A stretch of 64,000 nucleotides of DNA from assembly GCA_031291295.1 (NCBI GenBank), contig JARLJI010000132.1:62001-126000 (forward strand), written 5' to 3'. A program made the position numbers and the translations under genes. Shown piece by piece: positions 53,884 through 61,922 of the stretch. Positions within the stretch are counted from its first letter, which is position 1, and each line of letters opens with the position of its first letter. Below the pieces are notes generated by a model. It was given only the letters and a program-made list of their open reading frames with translations. It was not told the origin of the DNA and searched no databases. The DNA is from Rhodoferax sp. (GTDB lineage: Bacteria; Pseudomonadota; Gammaproteobacteria; Burkholderiales; Burkholderiaceae_C).

Positions 53884-54894
53884 TCAAATTCGGTCGCGCG
53901 TGGTCTGGCGATGGGTTTGCCCGTGCATCGACGCGAAAAACGCACGCGCATCCAGGCAGTCCCGGGCGATGCCTGCCTTCAGGGCGTCCAGACCTTCGTA
54001 CTTCAGTTCGTCATGCAGTTTGTGCAGCAGCTCCACCCGGATGATTTTACCGTACCCACCCACAGGCCCCAGAGCGGCTGGCCAGTCCAGGCAATGCGTT
54101 TCCAGCAGCACGCGTCCGCCGTTCACATCGTGTGGGTCCAGCGACGGGCGAATCCCCAGGTTGGCGACGCCGGGTAACGGCTGCTCGGACAGGCCGTGCA
54201 CCTGCACCGCAAAGATCCCGCTGGCGGCCGGCTTCCAGTGCGCAAAGCGCAGGTTCAGGGTCGGAAACCCCAGGTCGCGCCCGAGCTTGCGCCCATGCAC
54301 CACATGGCCGCTGATGCTGTAGGGGCGCCCGAGCAGGCTTGCGGCGTCATCCAGGCGGCCCTGGCCCAGCGCCTCGCGCACCGCGGAGCTGGACACGCGC
54401 AGGCCGTGCACCTCGTAGCTGTTCATGCGCGCCACATCGAAACCGGCCGCGGCGCCGGCGGCATCCAGCATGGCGTAGTCCCCCGCGCGCTTGGCGCCGA
54501 AGCGGAAGTCGTCGCCTACCAGCACATATTTGGCGCCCAGGCCGCGCACCAGCACGTCATCGATGAACGCTTGTGGCGACTGGGAGGCGAGCCGCGCGTC
54601 GAACGGCATCACTATGGTTTGATCGACGCCGCAGCGCGCCAGCTCGGTCAGCTTGTCGCGCAGGGTGCCGATGCGCGCCGGCGCCAGCTCGGGTTTGTGC
54701 GCAACGGCAGCAAAGTAGTCGCGCGGATGCGGCTCGAAAGTCATCACGCAGCTGGGCACGCCGCGGTGCCGCGCCTCGTTGTTCAGCAGCGCCAGCATGG
54801 CCTGGTGGCCGCGGTGCATGCCATCGAAGTTGCCGATCGTCAGCGCGCAGGCGGTGGAGATGCCCGGGTAGTGGAAACCACGAAAAATCAGCAT
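53884..54894 (-). CDS. ribF: Bifunctional riboflavin kinase/FAD synthetase
   Basis: 336 residues. The N-terminal adenylyltransferase domain shows 'ALTIGNFDGMHRGHQAMLAL' (about residues 17-36, the GxFDGxHxGH box) and 'YVLVGDDFRFGAKRAGD' (about 121-137). The C-terminal flavokinase shows 'GHVVHGRKLGRDLGFPTLNL' (about 193-212). It makes FMN and FAD from riboflavin. It lies about 106 bp upstream of ileS on the same strand, the usual ribF-ileS-lspA order. A dispersed repeat (54906-54958) lies directly upstream. Confidence 0.97.
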   Translation of the reverse strand: MLIFRGFHYPGISTACALTIGNFDGMHRGHQAMLALLNNEARHRGVPSCVMTFEPHPRDYFAAVAHKPELAPARIGTLRDKLTELARCGVDQTIVMPFDARLASQSPQAFIDDVLVRGLGAKYVLVGDDFRFGAKRAGDYAMLDAAGAAAGFDVARMNSYEVHGLRVSSSAVREALGQGRLDDAASLLGRPYSISGHVVHGRKLGRDLGFPTLNLRFAHWKPAASGIFAVQVHGLSEQPLPGVANLGIRPSLDPHDVNGGRVLLETHCLDWPAALGPVGGYGKIIRVELLHKLHDELKYEGLDALKAGIARDCLDARAFFASMHGQTHRQTTRDRI

Positions 54895-54905
54895 GGCGTG
54901 TTATC

Positions 54906-54958
54906 GTTTTGATAGCAGATCGCGCCCGTCGCGCATGGGCCTGACGCTAAATTGTCAT
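54906..54958 (+). repeat. Dispersed ~50-bp repeat, copy E (ribF upstream)
   Basis: 'GTTTTGATAGCAGATCGCGCC' at the left and 'GGGCCTGACGCTAAATTGTCA' at the right. It occupies the intergenic region between divergent ribF and the HNH gene, next to the ribF start. Confidence 0.65.
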
Positions 54959-55066
54959 GAAAAGAGTATATTGTGACTCAGCCGGGTTGCTGCCGTCGTG
55001 CAGCGATCGACTTGAAAATGAATCGCTGCGTGCCAGTAGTTTTTAAACTGTTGTTGGAGGCGTGTT

Positions 55067-56803
55067 TTGAAGGTCTTGAAGCTGTCAGCCCAGGGGTTGC
55101 CCCAGTCGTGGATTTCGCTGGAACAGGCGGTGATCCATTACGCCGCTCAGGAAGTGCGCTGGGAGGTGGGGGGCGAGGTGGCCGTGTTCCATGGCGGCTA
55201 CAACGCGGTTTCGGGCGAGCAGTCAATCATCGCCGTCAACAGCATCATCGGCACCCGGGGCGTGCCGAACATCAACCCGTTCCACCTCAAGCCCGGCCTG
55301 ACCAACAGCAAGCTGTTTGCGCGCGACCGCAACATCTGCGCCTACTGCGGCAACCAGTTTCATGAAGAAGAGCTGACGCGCGAGCACATCATCCCGTTCG
55401 CGCAGAACGGCGTCGACAAGTGGATGAACGTGGTGACCGCCTGCCGCGCCTGCAACCACCGCAAGAGCAGCCGCACGCCCGAGCAGGCCAGGATGCCGCT
55501 GCTCTACACCCCGTATGTGCCCAGCCTGTGGGAAGACTTCATCCTGCGCAACCGCCGGATTCTGGCGGACCAGATGGAGTTTTTGATGGCGCATCTGCCC
55601 AAGACTTCGCGCCTGTACAGCAGACGCACCCGGCGCGCGTGCTCCCGCCCCCGCCGCGCCGCCTTCAGTTCGTCAGTTCGTCAGTACCAGCACCACTGCA
55701 TTGTTCTCGGCTGCGGGCCAGGTGCGCCCGGTGATCCGCTCGCCGTTGAATTCGGCCGTGATGGCGCGCATGCCGGCCTGGGCGGTCTTGAGGGTGGAAC
55801 TCGAAACACCGGCGACGCCCGCGGGCGGGACGCCGGGCGGGGGCGTCTGCCCGTCAAAGCTGATTTTGTCGCGCACGGCATCGAAATAGCCGCGCGGACG
55901 CGTCAGCGTGACGACCGAGCCCGCGCCCGGGTCGCCAGCCTTCAGTCGCTCCGGGTGCATGTCCACGATGCGGCTCGAGCGCGGGAACGGGCTGCGGTAA
56001 ATGTGCGTGGTGGCGTAGCCCGGCGCGCGGATGACGAACTCGTAGGGCACGCCCGGTTGGGCCTTGAACGGGCCCCACCGGCCATCGGTAGCGATGGTGT
56101 TGCTGAACGCGGCGGCGCCGATGCGCTCGCCCGTGGCGGGGTCGGTCGCGTAGATGGCGAGTTGCGCACCGGCCAGCGGCAGGTTGTTGCTGAAGTCGCC
56201 GGAGGCGGGGTCGCTGGATTGCACACCCAGGCCGGTGACCTTGCCACTCAGCACGGGTGCGGCCTCGGGCACGATGGCCAGCGTGCGGGGCGCGTGGCCG
56301 GTGATGAAGGTGTACATGGCGCCGAAGGCCGCGGGCGAAAAGGCGGTTTCGCGGTGATCAACACGCGGAATCACCACGTTGGTCGCGCCCTTGAGCGCCG
56401 GGCCCTCGAACGTGACGTTGGTGGGCTTGCCCTTGGCCCCAATCCACAGGCCATCGGGTTGGGCGTACTTGTCGTTGCTGTCGGAGCGGATCGTCAGCCA
56501 TTTCACGCCGGGCGTGACTTCATCGCCGCTTGGACCCTTGGGCGCATTCAGCCCGGTCAAAAATGGCCCGGTGCCCGAGAATTCATTGCCCTCGTTGAAG
56601 CCCTTGATGGCCCAGACGCCGTGGTTGGGCGTGCCGCCCAGGATGGCCTGGCTCACGGTCTTGTCGCCGCCGCCGTTCTGGATGTAGTTGCGAATCGCGT
56701 TGCCGCCGCGCGAGTTGCCCACCAGCACGACTTGATTGGCCCCGGTCACCTGGCGCACCTTGTCCACTGCGGCGCTCAGGTATGCCATGTTTTCAAAGGT
56801 TGA
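55067..56803 (+). CDS. HNH endonuclease family protein with lost stop codon
   Basis: The first 186 residues (to about 55624) are a complete HNH protein: 'CAYCGNQF' (about 91-98), 'REHIIPFAQNGVDKWMNVVTACRACNHRKSS' (about 105-135, with the H-N-H motif) and the terminal 'LLYTPYVPSLWEDFILRNRRI' to 'LPKTSRL'. Such proteins normally stop there. Here the frame stays open to 56803, adding about 390 GC-rich Arg/Ala/Gly residues that are the antisense of the lipase-like gene (55673-57058). The tail is very probably meaningless. Its function as a nuclease is not known; similar genes occur as conserved single genes in Burkholderiales. A TTGGAGG ribosome site precedes the start. Confidence 0.75.
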   Translation: MKVLKLSAQGLPQSWISLEQAVIHYAAQEVRWEVGGEVAVFHGGYNAVSGEQSIIAVNSIIGTRGVPNINPFHLKPGLTNSKLFARDRNICAYCGNQFHEEELTREHIIPFAQNGVDKWMNVVTACRACNHRKSSRTPEQARMPLLYTPYVPSLWEDFILRNRRILADQMEFLMAHLPKTSRLYSRRTRRACSRPRRAAFSSSVRQYQHHCIVLGCGPGAPGDPLAVEFGRDGAHAGLGGLEGGTRNTGDARGRDAGRGRLPVKADFVAHGIEIAARTRQRDDRARARVASLQSLRVHVHDAARARERAAVNVRGGVARRADDELVGHARLGLERAPPAIGSDGVAERGGADALARGGVGRVDGELRTGQRQVVAEVAGGGVAGLHTQAGDLATQHGCGLGHDGQRAGRVAGDEGVHGAEGRGRKGGFAVINTRNHHVGRALERRALERDVGGLALGPNPQAIGLGVLVVAVGADRQPFHAGRDFIAAWTLGRIQPGQKWPGAREFIALVEALDGPDAVVGRAAQDGLAHGLVAAAVLDVVANRVAAARVAHQHDLIGPGHLAHLVHCGAQVCHVFKG

Positions 56804-57058
56804 AGAGCGTCCGGCCTGTGGCTTGCCGTCGTCGTCGCGCGCCAGCGGGTAAGGCACATCGATGGCATGCAGGCGATCGGCCGGCCAGCCGTTCGACTCG
56901 AAGCGCCAGATCGTGGTCTGCCAGAGCGCGGCGGTGTCGCCATTGCCGTGCACGAAAACGATGGGCGGGGCTTCCTGCAAGCTGGGCCCGGTGGCGCAAC
57001 CAGCCAGCAGCGCAGTGCTGGTCATCAACCCAAGGAACAGGCGGCGGGTGGTCATCAT
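55673..57058 (-). CDS. Alpha/beta-hydrolase (lipase-like) lipoprotein
   Basis: 461 residues from Met at 57058. A lipoprotein signal 'MTTRRLFLGLMTSTALLAGC' gives lipidation at Cys about 21. Hydrolase features are 'PPIVFVHGNGDTAALW' (about 31-46), nucleophile 'VVLVGNSRGGNAI' (about 110-122, GNSRG), and 'RVDHRETAFS' with the likely His. Beyond about residue 270 comes a beta-rich C-terminal region ending 'VVLVLTN'. It is probably a surface esterase or lipase. It lies downstream of a strong terminator and is overlapped antisense by the HNH frame. Confidence 0.85.
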   Translation of the reverse strand: MMTTRRLFLGLMTSTALLAGCATGPSLQEAPPIVFVHGNGDTAALWQTTIWRFESNGWPADRLHAIDVPYPLARDDDGKPQAGRSSTFENMAYLSAAVDKVRQVTGANQVVLVGNSRGGNAIRNYIQNGGGDKTVSQAILGGTPNHGVWAIKGFNEGNEFSGTGPFLTGLNAPKGPSGDEVTPGVKWLTIRSDSNDKYAQPDGLWIGAKGKPTNVTFEGPALKGATNVVIPRVDHRETAFSPAAFGAMYTFITGHAPRTLAIVPEAAPVLSGKVTGLGVQSSDPASGDFSNNLPLAGAQLAIYATDPATGERIGAAAFSNTIATDGRWGPFKAQPGVPYEFVIRAPGYATTHIYRSPFPRSSRIVDMHPERLKAGDPGAGSVVTLTRPRGYFDAVRDKISFDGQTPPPGVPPAGVAGVSSSTLKTAQAGMRAITAEFNGERITGRTWPAAENNAVVLVLTN

Positions 57059-57074
57059 GGCGCTCTCCAGTTTG

Positions 57075-57108
57075 AATAAAAAAGCCCGCAAGTCCAGGAC
57101 CTGCGGGC
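57075..57108 (-). terminator. Rho-independent terminator after the acyl-CoA dehydrogenase pair
   Basis: On the minus strand GCCCGCAGGTCC / GGACTTGCGGGC form a long stem followed directly by TTTTTTATT. It lies 25 bp after the stop of the second acyl-CoA dehydrogenase gene and just before the lipase gene start, separating the two transcripts. Confidence 0.9.
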
Positions 57109-57133
57109 ATTGTTTGCTATCAATGGCGAAGCA

Positions 57134-58249
57134 TCAGGCGAATACGCCGGCCTTGTCCTGCATGCGCTGCGAGACCTCGCCCAGGTGATGCAGGGTGTCG
57201 CCAAACGTCATCTCCATCTGCGTGAGCCGCTTGAAGTAGTGGCTCACGATGTACTCGTCCGTCACGCCGATGCCGCCGTGCAGCTGCACCGCCTGCTGGC
57301 CGACAAAGCGCATCGACACGCCCAGCTGGTACTTGGCGCGCGCCAGCGCACGGCGCCGTTCCTCGGTTGGCGCGTTGAGCTTGAGTGCCGCGTAGTAGCT
57401 CATGGAGCGCGCCAGCTCCAGCTGCATTTTCATGTCGGCAACGCGGTGCCGCAGCGCCTGGAAGCTGCCGATGAACACGCCGAACTGCTTGCGCGTGTTC
57501 AGGTACTCGGCCGTGATCGCCATGGTCTTGTCCATCACGCCCACGCCTTCGGCGCAGGTGGCGGCAATGCCGATGTCGATCGCATGTTCCAGTGCCGTCA
57601 GGCCGTCCGTGGTGATCAGACTGGCCGGGGCATCCTTGAGGGTGACTTCGGCGGCGCGGCCGCCATCCTGCGTGCCGTAGCCGCGGGTGCCGACACCGGC
57701 GGCGCTGCGCTCCACCAGGAACAAGGCCAGCTTGCCGTCCACCGTGGCGGGCACGATGAAGGCATCGGCCTGGTCGCCCGCGGGGACTATGCTTTTGCTA
57801 GCGCTCACCGTCCATCCGGTGCCGGCTGGCGTCGCTTTGGCCGCGCAGACGTCGAGCTGGTAGCGGGCTGCGCGCTCCTGCTGCGCCAGCACGACCAGGG
57901 CCTCGCCGCTGGCAATCCTGGGCAGCCACGCGGCCTTGACCGCATCCGGTGCGTAGCCCGAGATCACGCCGCCAGCGATCAGCGTCTGCACCAGCGGCTC
58001 CAGCACAATGCCGCGCCCGAGCTCTTCCATCACCACCATGCCTTCGACCGGGCCCATGCCCAGGCCGTCATGGGCTTCGGGGATGTACAGGCCGGCCAGG
58101 CCGAGCTGCGCGAGTTCGGTATAGGCCTCGCGCGAGAAACCGCCGGCGCGGACGATGCCGCCGCGGCGCTCGAAGCTGTAACCCTTGTCCACCCATTTGC
58201 GCACCGCGTCGCGCAGATGTTCCTGGTCGTCCGTGAAATCAAAGTCCAT
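57134..58249 (-). CDS. Acyl-CoA dehydrogenase, small-type subunit (PimD-like)
   Basis: 371 residues of the acyl-CoA dehydrogenase fold: N-terminal helices 'MDFDFTDDQEHLRDAVRKWV', 'LGLAGLYIPEAHDGLG' (about 48-63), a shortened middle domain, and C-terminal FAD/CoA helices 'RKQFGVFIGSFQALRHRVADMK' (about 258-279) and 'GGIGVTDEYIVSHYFKRL'. It resembles the small subunit of PimC/PimD-type pairs. The preceding gene (58259) is the large subunit. A weak repeat-like sequence lies at 57786-57806. Degrades a carboxylic or branched acyl-CoA of unknown identity. Confidence 0.9.
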   Translation of the reverse strand: MDFDFTDDQEHLRDAVRKWVDKGYSFERRGGIVRAGGFSREAYTELAQLGLAGLYIPEAHDGLGMGPVEGMVVMEELGRGIVLEPLVQTLIAGGVISGYAPDAVKAAWLPRIASGEALVVLAQQERAARYQLDVCAAKATPAGTGWTVSASKSIVPAGDQADAFIVPATVDGKLALFLVERSAAGVGTRGYGTQDGGRAAEVTLKDAPASLITTDGLTALEHAIDIGIAATCAEGVGVMDKTMAITAEYLNTRKQFGVFIGSFQALRHRVADMKMQLELARSMSYYAALKLNAPTEERRRALARAKYQLGVSMRFVGQQAVQLHGGIGVTDEYIVSHYFKRLTQMEMTFGDTLHHLGEVSQRMQDKAGVFA

Positions 58250-58258
58250 TTTTGTTCC

Positions 58259-59458
58259 TTAACCGAGTACTGTCTGAGCGACGATGTTGCGCTGCACTTC
58301 GTTGCTGCCGCCATAAATGGTGGTCTTGCGCAGGTTGAAGTAGGTCGAGGCCAGCGGCGCGCAATGGGCGGCGCCGACGTAGTCGCCCTGCCAGCCGGCT
58401 TCCATCGCTTCAGGGATGAAGGGCAGGCTGTAGGGGCCGGCGGCCAGCATCATCAGTTCGCTATAGCGCTGCTGGATTTCGCTGCCCTTGATCTTGAGCA
58501 GGCCGGCCACGTCGAGCGAATTCTTGCCCGACTTCTCGGCCGACAGCACGCGCAGCACCATCATCTCCAGCGCCACCACATCGACCTCGAGCTTGGCGAT
58601 CTCGTCGCGGAAGCGGCCGGCCGCAGGGCCGTCCACAGCCGGGTCATACACCCCCTCGGCCTTGGCGATGCGCTTCAAACGCTCGAGCTCGCGCTTGGCC
58701 CGGTTCACGTCGGCGATGTTGGTGCGCTCGTGACTCAGCAGGTGCTTGGCGTAGGTCCAGCCCTTGTTCTCCTCGCCGATCAGGTTCTCGGCCGGCACTT
58801 CGACGTTGTCGAACCAGACCTCGTTGACCTCGGCCTCGCCGTCGAGCAACACGATGGGCCGCACCGTCACGCCGGGCGACTTCATGTCGATCAGCAGGAA
58901 GCTGATGCCGGTCTGCGGCTTGCCCTCGGTGCTGGTGCGCACCAGGCAGAAAATCCATTCGCCGTACTGGCCCAAGGTGGTCCAGGTTTTCTGGCCGTTG
59001 ACGATGTATTTGTCACCCTCGCGCTCGGCCCGGGTCTTGACGGAGGCGAGGTCGGAGCCCGAGCCCGGTTCGCTGTAGCCCTGGCTCCACCAGACCTCGC
59101 CGCTGGCGATGCCGGGCAGGAAGCGCTTTTGCTGCTCGGCATTGCCAAAGGCCATGATCACAGGCGCCACCATCACCGGGCCGAACGGCACCACGCGCGG
59201 CGCACCGGCCAGCGCGCACTCTTCCTCGAACAAATGCTTTTGCACCGCGTTCCAGCCCGGGCCGCCGAATTGCGTGGGCCAGCCGTAGCCGAGCCAGCCT
59301 TTCTTGCCCAGGATCTTGGCCCAGCGCTGCATGTCGTCGCGCGACAGGCGCAGGGCGTTGTGTACCTTGCGGGAGATGTCGGGGGGCAGGTTCGCGCGCA
59401 CCCAGCTGCGGACGTCTTCGCGAAACTTCTGTTCTTCGGGGGTAAAGGCCAAATCCAT
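58259..59458 (-). CDS. Acyl-CoA dehydrogenase, large-type subunit (PimC-like)
   Basis: 399 residues from ATG 59458 (MDLAFTPEEQKF); the frame is open further upstream but that sequence is the antisense of purN. It has the catalytic-fold elements 'WLGYGWPTQFGGPGWNAVQKHLFEEECA' (about 53-80), 'QGYSEPGSGSDLASV' (about 122-136), 'NGQKTWTT' and the C-terminal 'LLSHERTNIADV' and 'IYGGSNEVQRNIVAQTVLG'. The pair pattern, with overlapping or near-adjacent large and small subunits, is that of heterotetrameric acyl-CoA dehydrogenases. Nine bp separate the two genes. Confidence 0.92.
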   Translation of the reverse strand: MDLAFTPEEQKFREDVRSWVRANLPPDISRKVHNALRLSRDDMQRWAKILGKKGWLGYGWPTQFGGPGWNAVQKHLFEEECALAGAPRVVPFGPVMVAPVIMAFGNAEQQKRFLPGIASGEVWWSQGYSEPGSGSDLASVKTRAEREGDKYIVNGQKTWTTLGQYGEWIFCLVRTSTEGKPQTGISFLLIDMKSPGVTVRPIVLLDGEAEVNEVWFDNVEVPAENLIGEENKGWTYAKHLLSHERTNIADVNRAKRELERLKRIAKAEGVYDPAVDGPAAGRFRDEIAKLEVDVVALEMMVLRVLSAEKSGKNSLDVAGLLKIKGSEIQQRYSELMMLAAGPYSLPFIPEAMEAGWQGDYVGAAHCAPLASTYFNLRKTTIYGGSNEVQRNIVAQTVLG

Positions 59459-59656
59459 TCGATTAATCTCCAGGGAATGTCGGGCGGAAATGCTGTTTTT
59501 AGCACGATCGTTCGATGGCCCCTGTCCAAGTGGCGACAAGCCCGATCCAGGGCCTGGTCTTGCACGCTTTGCGGGTGCTGCGCCGGCTCGTTTTTCTGTC
59601 CGTCCCCGGCAGGGCCGGGCAAGCGTTTCCGGGCCGGCCCGATAATTCCGCCAAGT

Positions 59657-60238
59657 ATGAAAAACATTGTGATTTTGATCTCGGGCGAGGGCTCCAACAT
59701 GGCCGCCATCGTGGGGGCGGCCCGGCGTGACGGCTGGCAGGGCAAATGGGGCGCCCGCGTGGCTGCCGTCATCAGCAACAAGGCCACGGCCAGGGGCCTG
59801 GTCTTTGCGCGCGAGCAGGGCCTTGCGGCCGAGGTGGTCGAGCACACGGCGCACCCGTCGCGCGAGGCGTTCGACGCCGCGCTGGCCGCGGCCATCGAGC
59901 GCCATCAGCCGGCGCTGGTGGTGCTGGCCGGCTTCATGCGCATCCTGACGCCGGATTTCGTCAGTCGCTACGAGGGGCGGCTGCTCAACATCCATCCCTC
60001 GCTGTTGCCTGCCTTTCCGGGCCTGCACACGCACCAGCGCGCGATCGAGGCCGGCTGCCAGGTGGCCGGCGCCACCGTGCATCAGGTCACTGCCGAGCTC
60101 GATCATGGTCCGATCCTGGCGCAGGCCGTGGTGCCGCTTTTGCCGCACGACACGCCCGACACGCTGGCCGCGCGGGTGCGCACCCAGGAGCACCTGCTCT
60201 ACCCGCGCGCCATCGCGCAGTTGCTTCCAAATTTATAG
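59657..60238 (+). CDS. purN: Phosphoribosylglycinamide formyltransferase (GAR transformylase)
   Basis: 193 residues from ATG 59657. It has 'ILISGEGSNMAAIV' (about residues 5-18), 'VISNKATARGLVFA', the active-site 'NIHPSLLPAFPGLHTHQRAIEAG' (Asn and His, about 110-132) and Asp in 'TAELDHGPILAQA' (about 145-157). It transfers formyl from 10-formyl-THF in purine synthesis. The last codon and the TAG stop (60236-60238) are inside a dispersed repeat (60229-60278). Confidence 0.96.
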   Translation: MKNIVILISGEGSNMAAIVGAARRDGWQGKWGARVAAVISNKATARGLVFAREQGLAAEVVEHTAHPSREAFDAALAAAIERHQPALVVLAGFMRILTPDFVSRYEGRLLNIHPSLLPAFPGLHTHQRAIEAGCQVAGATVHQVTAELDHGPILAQAVVPLLPHDTPDTLAARVRTQEHLLYPRAIAQLLPNL

Positions 60239-60278
60239 CTGATCGCGCATAGCCAGCAAGGGCCACAGGCACTTTTCA
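60229..60278 (+). repeat. Dispersed ~50-bp repeat, copy F (purN/DUF1653 3' ends)
   Basis: 'AAATTTATAGCTGATCGCGC' at the left and 'AAGGGCCACAGGCACTTTTCA' at the right, layout as in the other copies. It carries the TAG stop of purN on one strand and the TGA stop of the DUF1653 gene (60276-60278) on the other, in the convergent gap. Confidence 0.65.
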
Positions 60279-60515
60279 TTCATAAACCCGGGTAAACCGG
60301 GGTTGTGCCACGCCGTCGATCACGACGTCTTCGTTGAACATCGCCGCGGGCCGCACCCACAGACCGCGCTCGCCGTAGAGCGCGCGGTACAGCGTCAGCG
60401 GCTCCAGCGTTTCGCTGTGGCGCGCGGTGCCGACGACCTCGTACAAGTTGCCCTTGTAGTGGCGGTAGCGCCCGGGCGGCGTGGTGATCAGCGGCGGCAG
60501 GGCTTCTTCGGACAT
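60276..60515 (-). CDS. DUF1653 domain protein
   Basis: 79 residues from ATG 60515 (MSEEALPPLITTPPG). The DUF1653 core is 'GRYRHYKGNLYEVVGTARHSETLEPLTLYRALYGERGLWVRPAAMFNEDV'-like, with 'YRHYKG', 'HSETLEPLTLYRALYG' and 'LWVRPAAMF' clearly visible. This is a small conserved beta-barrel-like protein of unknown function. It overlaps the start of a longer in-frame extension (Met at 60617) that is less likely. Its stop lies in a dispersed repeat. Confidence 0.9.
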   Translation of the reverse strand: MSEEALPPLITTPPGRYRHYKGNLYEVVGTARHSETLEPLTLYRALYGERGLWVRPAAMFNEDVVIDGVAQPRFTRVYE

Positions 60516-60561
60516 GGTGGGCAGCGGGTGAAAAAAGACATGCATGGGACAATCGCAGGCT

Positions 60562-61833
60562 ATGCATCCTAAAGCCCTGCTTGATGCCTGTTCTGAACTC
60601 GTCAGGCTGACCCTCAAATTCGATCACCCGGCCGACTCCATCGTGTCGCGCTTTTTCCGCGACCACAAGGAGTTTGGCCCGCGCGAGCGCGCCACGCTGG
60701 CCGAGACGGTCTATACCGTGCTGCGCAAGAAACTGCTGTTCGACCACTTCGCGCCCTCGGGCAGCGGCCCCAAGGAGCGCCGGCTGGCGATTCTGGGTTT
60801 CTACGGCCCGCGCGATTTTCTCAAGAGTGCCCTCACAGACCAGGAGAGAAACTGGCTCGACCAGTGCGACCAGATCAATGTCGCTGATTTGATGGAGCGG
60901 CACCGCCACAACCTGCCCGAGTGGCTGGTGCAGCCGCTGCGCGAGCAACTGAAGGACGAGTTCTGGCCGCTGGTGGACAGCCTGAACAAAAGCGCGGGAC
61001 TCGATTTGCGCGTCAACGCCTTGAGCGACAAGCGGCTCGAGGTGCAAAAGGAGCTGGCCAAGGCCGGCATCAAGTCGGTCGCCACGCCGTACTCGCCTTG
61101 GGGCCTGCGGCTGGACAGCAAGCCCGCGCTGACCAAGGTGGAGGCCTTTGCGCGCGGCGCGATCGAGGTGCAGGACGAAGGCTCGCAGTTGCTGGCCCTG
61201 TTGCTGGATGCCAAGCGCGGCGAAATGGTGGTGGATTTTTGCGCCGGCGCGGGCGGCAAGACGCTGGCCATTGGCGCCTGCATGCGCAACACCGGGCGGC
61301 TCTACGCGTTCGACACCTCGGCGCACCGGCTCGATGCACTCAAGCCGCGGCTGGCACGCAGCGGGTTGTCCAACGTGCACCCGGCGGCCATCGCGCACGA
61401 GCGCGACGAGCGCATCAAGCGCCTGGCCGGCAAGATCGACCGCGTGCTGGTCGATGCGCCGTGCTCCGGCCTGGGCACGCTGCGCCGCAATCCGGACCTC
61501 AAATGGCGACAATCGCCCCAGTCGGTGGCCGAACTCGTGGTCAAGCAGGCGGCGATTTTGCAAAGTGCCGCCCGGCTGCTCAAGTCCGGCGGACGGCTGG
61601 TGTACGCCACGTGCGGCGTGCTGCCGCAGGAAAACGAGGCGATTGCCCAGGCGTTTACCGCGGCAAATAGTGAGTTCACCCCACTCGACGTAGGGGAACT
61701 CCTGTCCAATCTGAAGGTCGAAAACGCTGTGAGCCTGTGCAGTGGTCCTGTCAAAGGCACCGAATACCTGCGGCTATGGCCGCATCGGCACGGAACAGAT
61801 GGCTTCTTTGCCGCTGTTTGGGTCAAAAATTAA
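60562..61833 (+). CDS. RsmB/NOP-type rRNA methyltransferase (m5C)
   Basis: 423 residues from ATG 60562 (MHPKALLDACSEL). An N-terminal RNA-binding part (NusB-like/helical, about 1-130) is followed by the SAM domain with 'VDFCAGAGGKTLAIGACM' (about 229-246), 'DAPCSGLGTLRRNPDLKW' (catalytic Cys, about 303-320) and 'YATCGVLPQENEAI' (second Cys, about 353-366). It methylates cytosine-5 in rRNA or tRNA. It is divergent from DUF1653. A possible hairpin (TTGGGTC / GACCCAA) spans the stop codon at 61818-61850. Confidence 0.92.
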   Translation: MHPKALLDACSELVRLTLKFDHPADSIVSRFFRDHKEFGPRERATLAETVYTVLRKKLLFDHFAPSGSGPKERRLAILGFYGPRDFLKSALTDQERNWLDQCDQINVADLMERHRHNLPEWLVQPLREQLKDEFWPLVDSLNKSAGLDLRVNALSDKRLEVQKELAKAGIKSVATPYSPWGLRLDSKPALTKVEAFARGAIEVQDEGSQLLALLLDAKRGEMVVDFCAGAGGKTLAIGACMRNTGRLYAFDTSAHRLDALKPRLARSGLSNVHPAAIAHERDERIKRLAGKIDRVLVDAPCSGLGTLRRNPDLKWRQSPQSVAELVVKQAAILQSAARLLKSGGRLVYATCGVLPQENEAIAQAFTAANSEFTPLDVGELLSNLKVENAVSLCSGPVKGTEYLRLWPHRHGTDGFFAAVWVKN

Positions 61834-61922
61834 CCCAAAAGACCCAATATTTGCAAGAGTGTTGGTCCTCAATATCTATTTTTCTTGCGCCATCATAAAA
61901 TGAGAGGCTTTTATCCAGGCGA

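Noticed and set aside
57110..59656. 5' part of the long plus-strand frame ending in purN
   Set aside because: Only the last 193 codons (from 59657) are PurN. The rest is antisense to the two acyl-CoA dehydrogenase genes.
59459..60193. Upstream extension of the large acyl-CoA dehydrogenase frame
   Set aside because: The extension has no dehydrogenase similarity and is antisense to purN. The canonical start MDLAFTPEEQ is at 59458.
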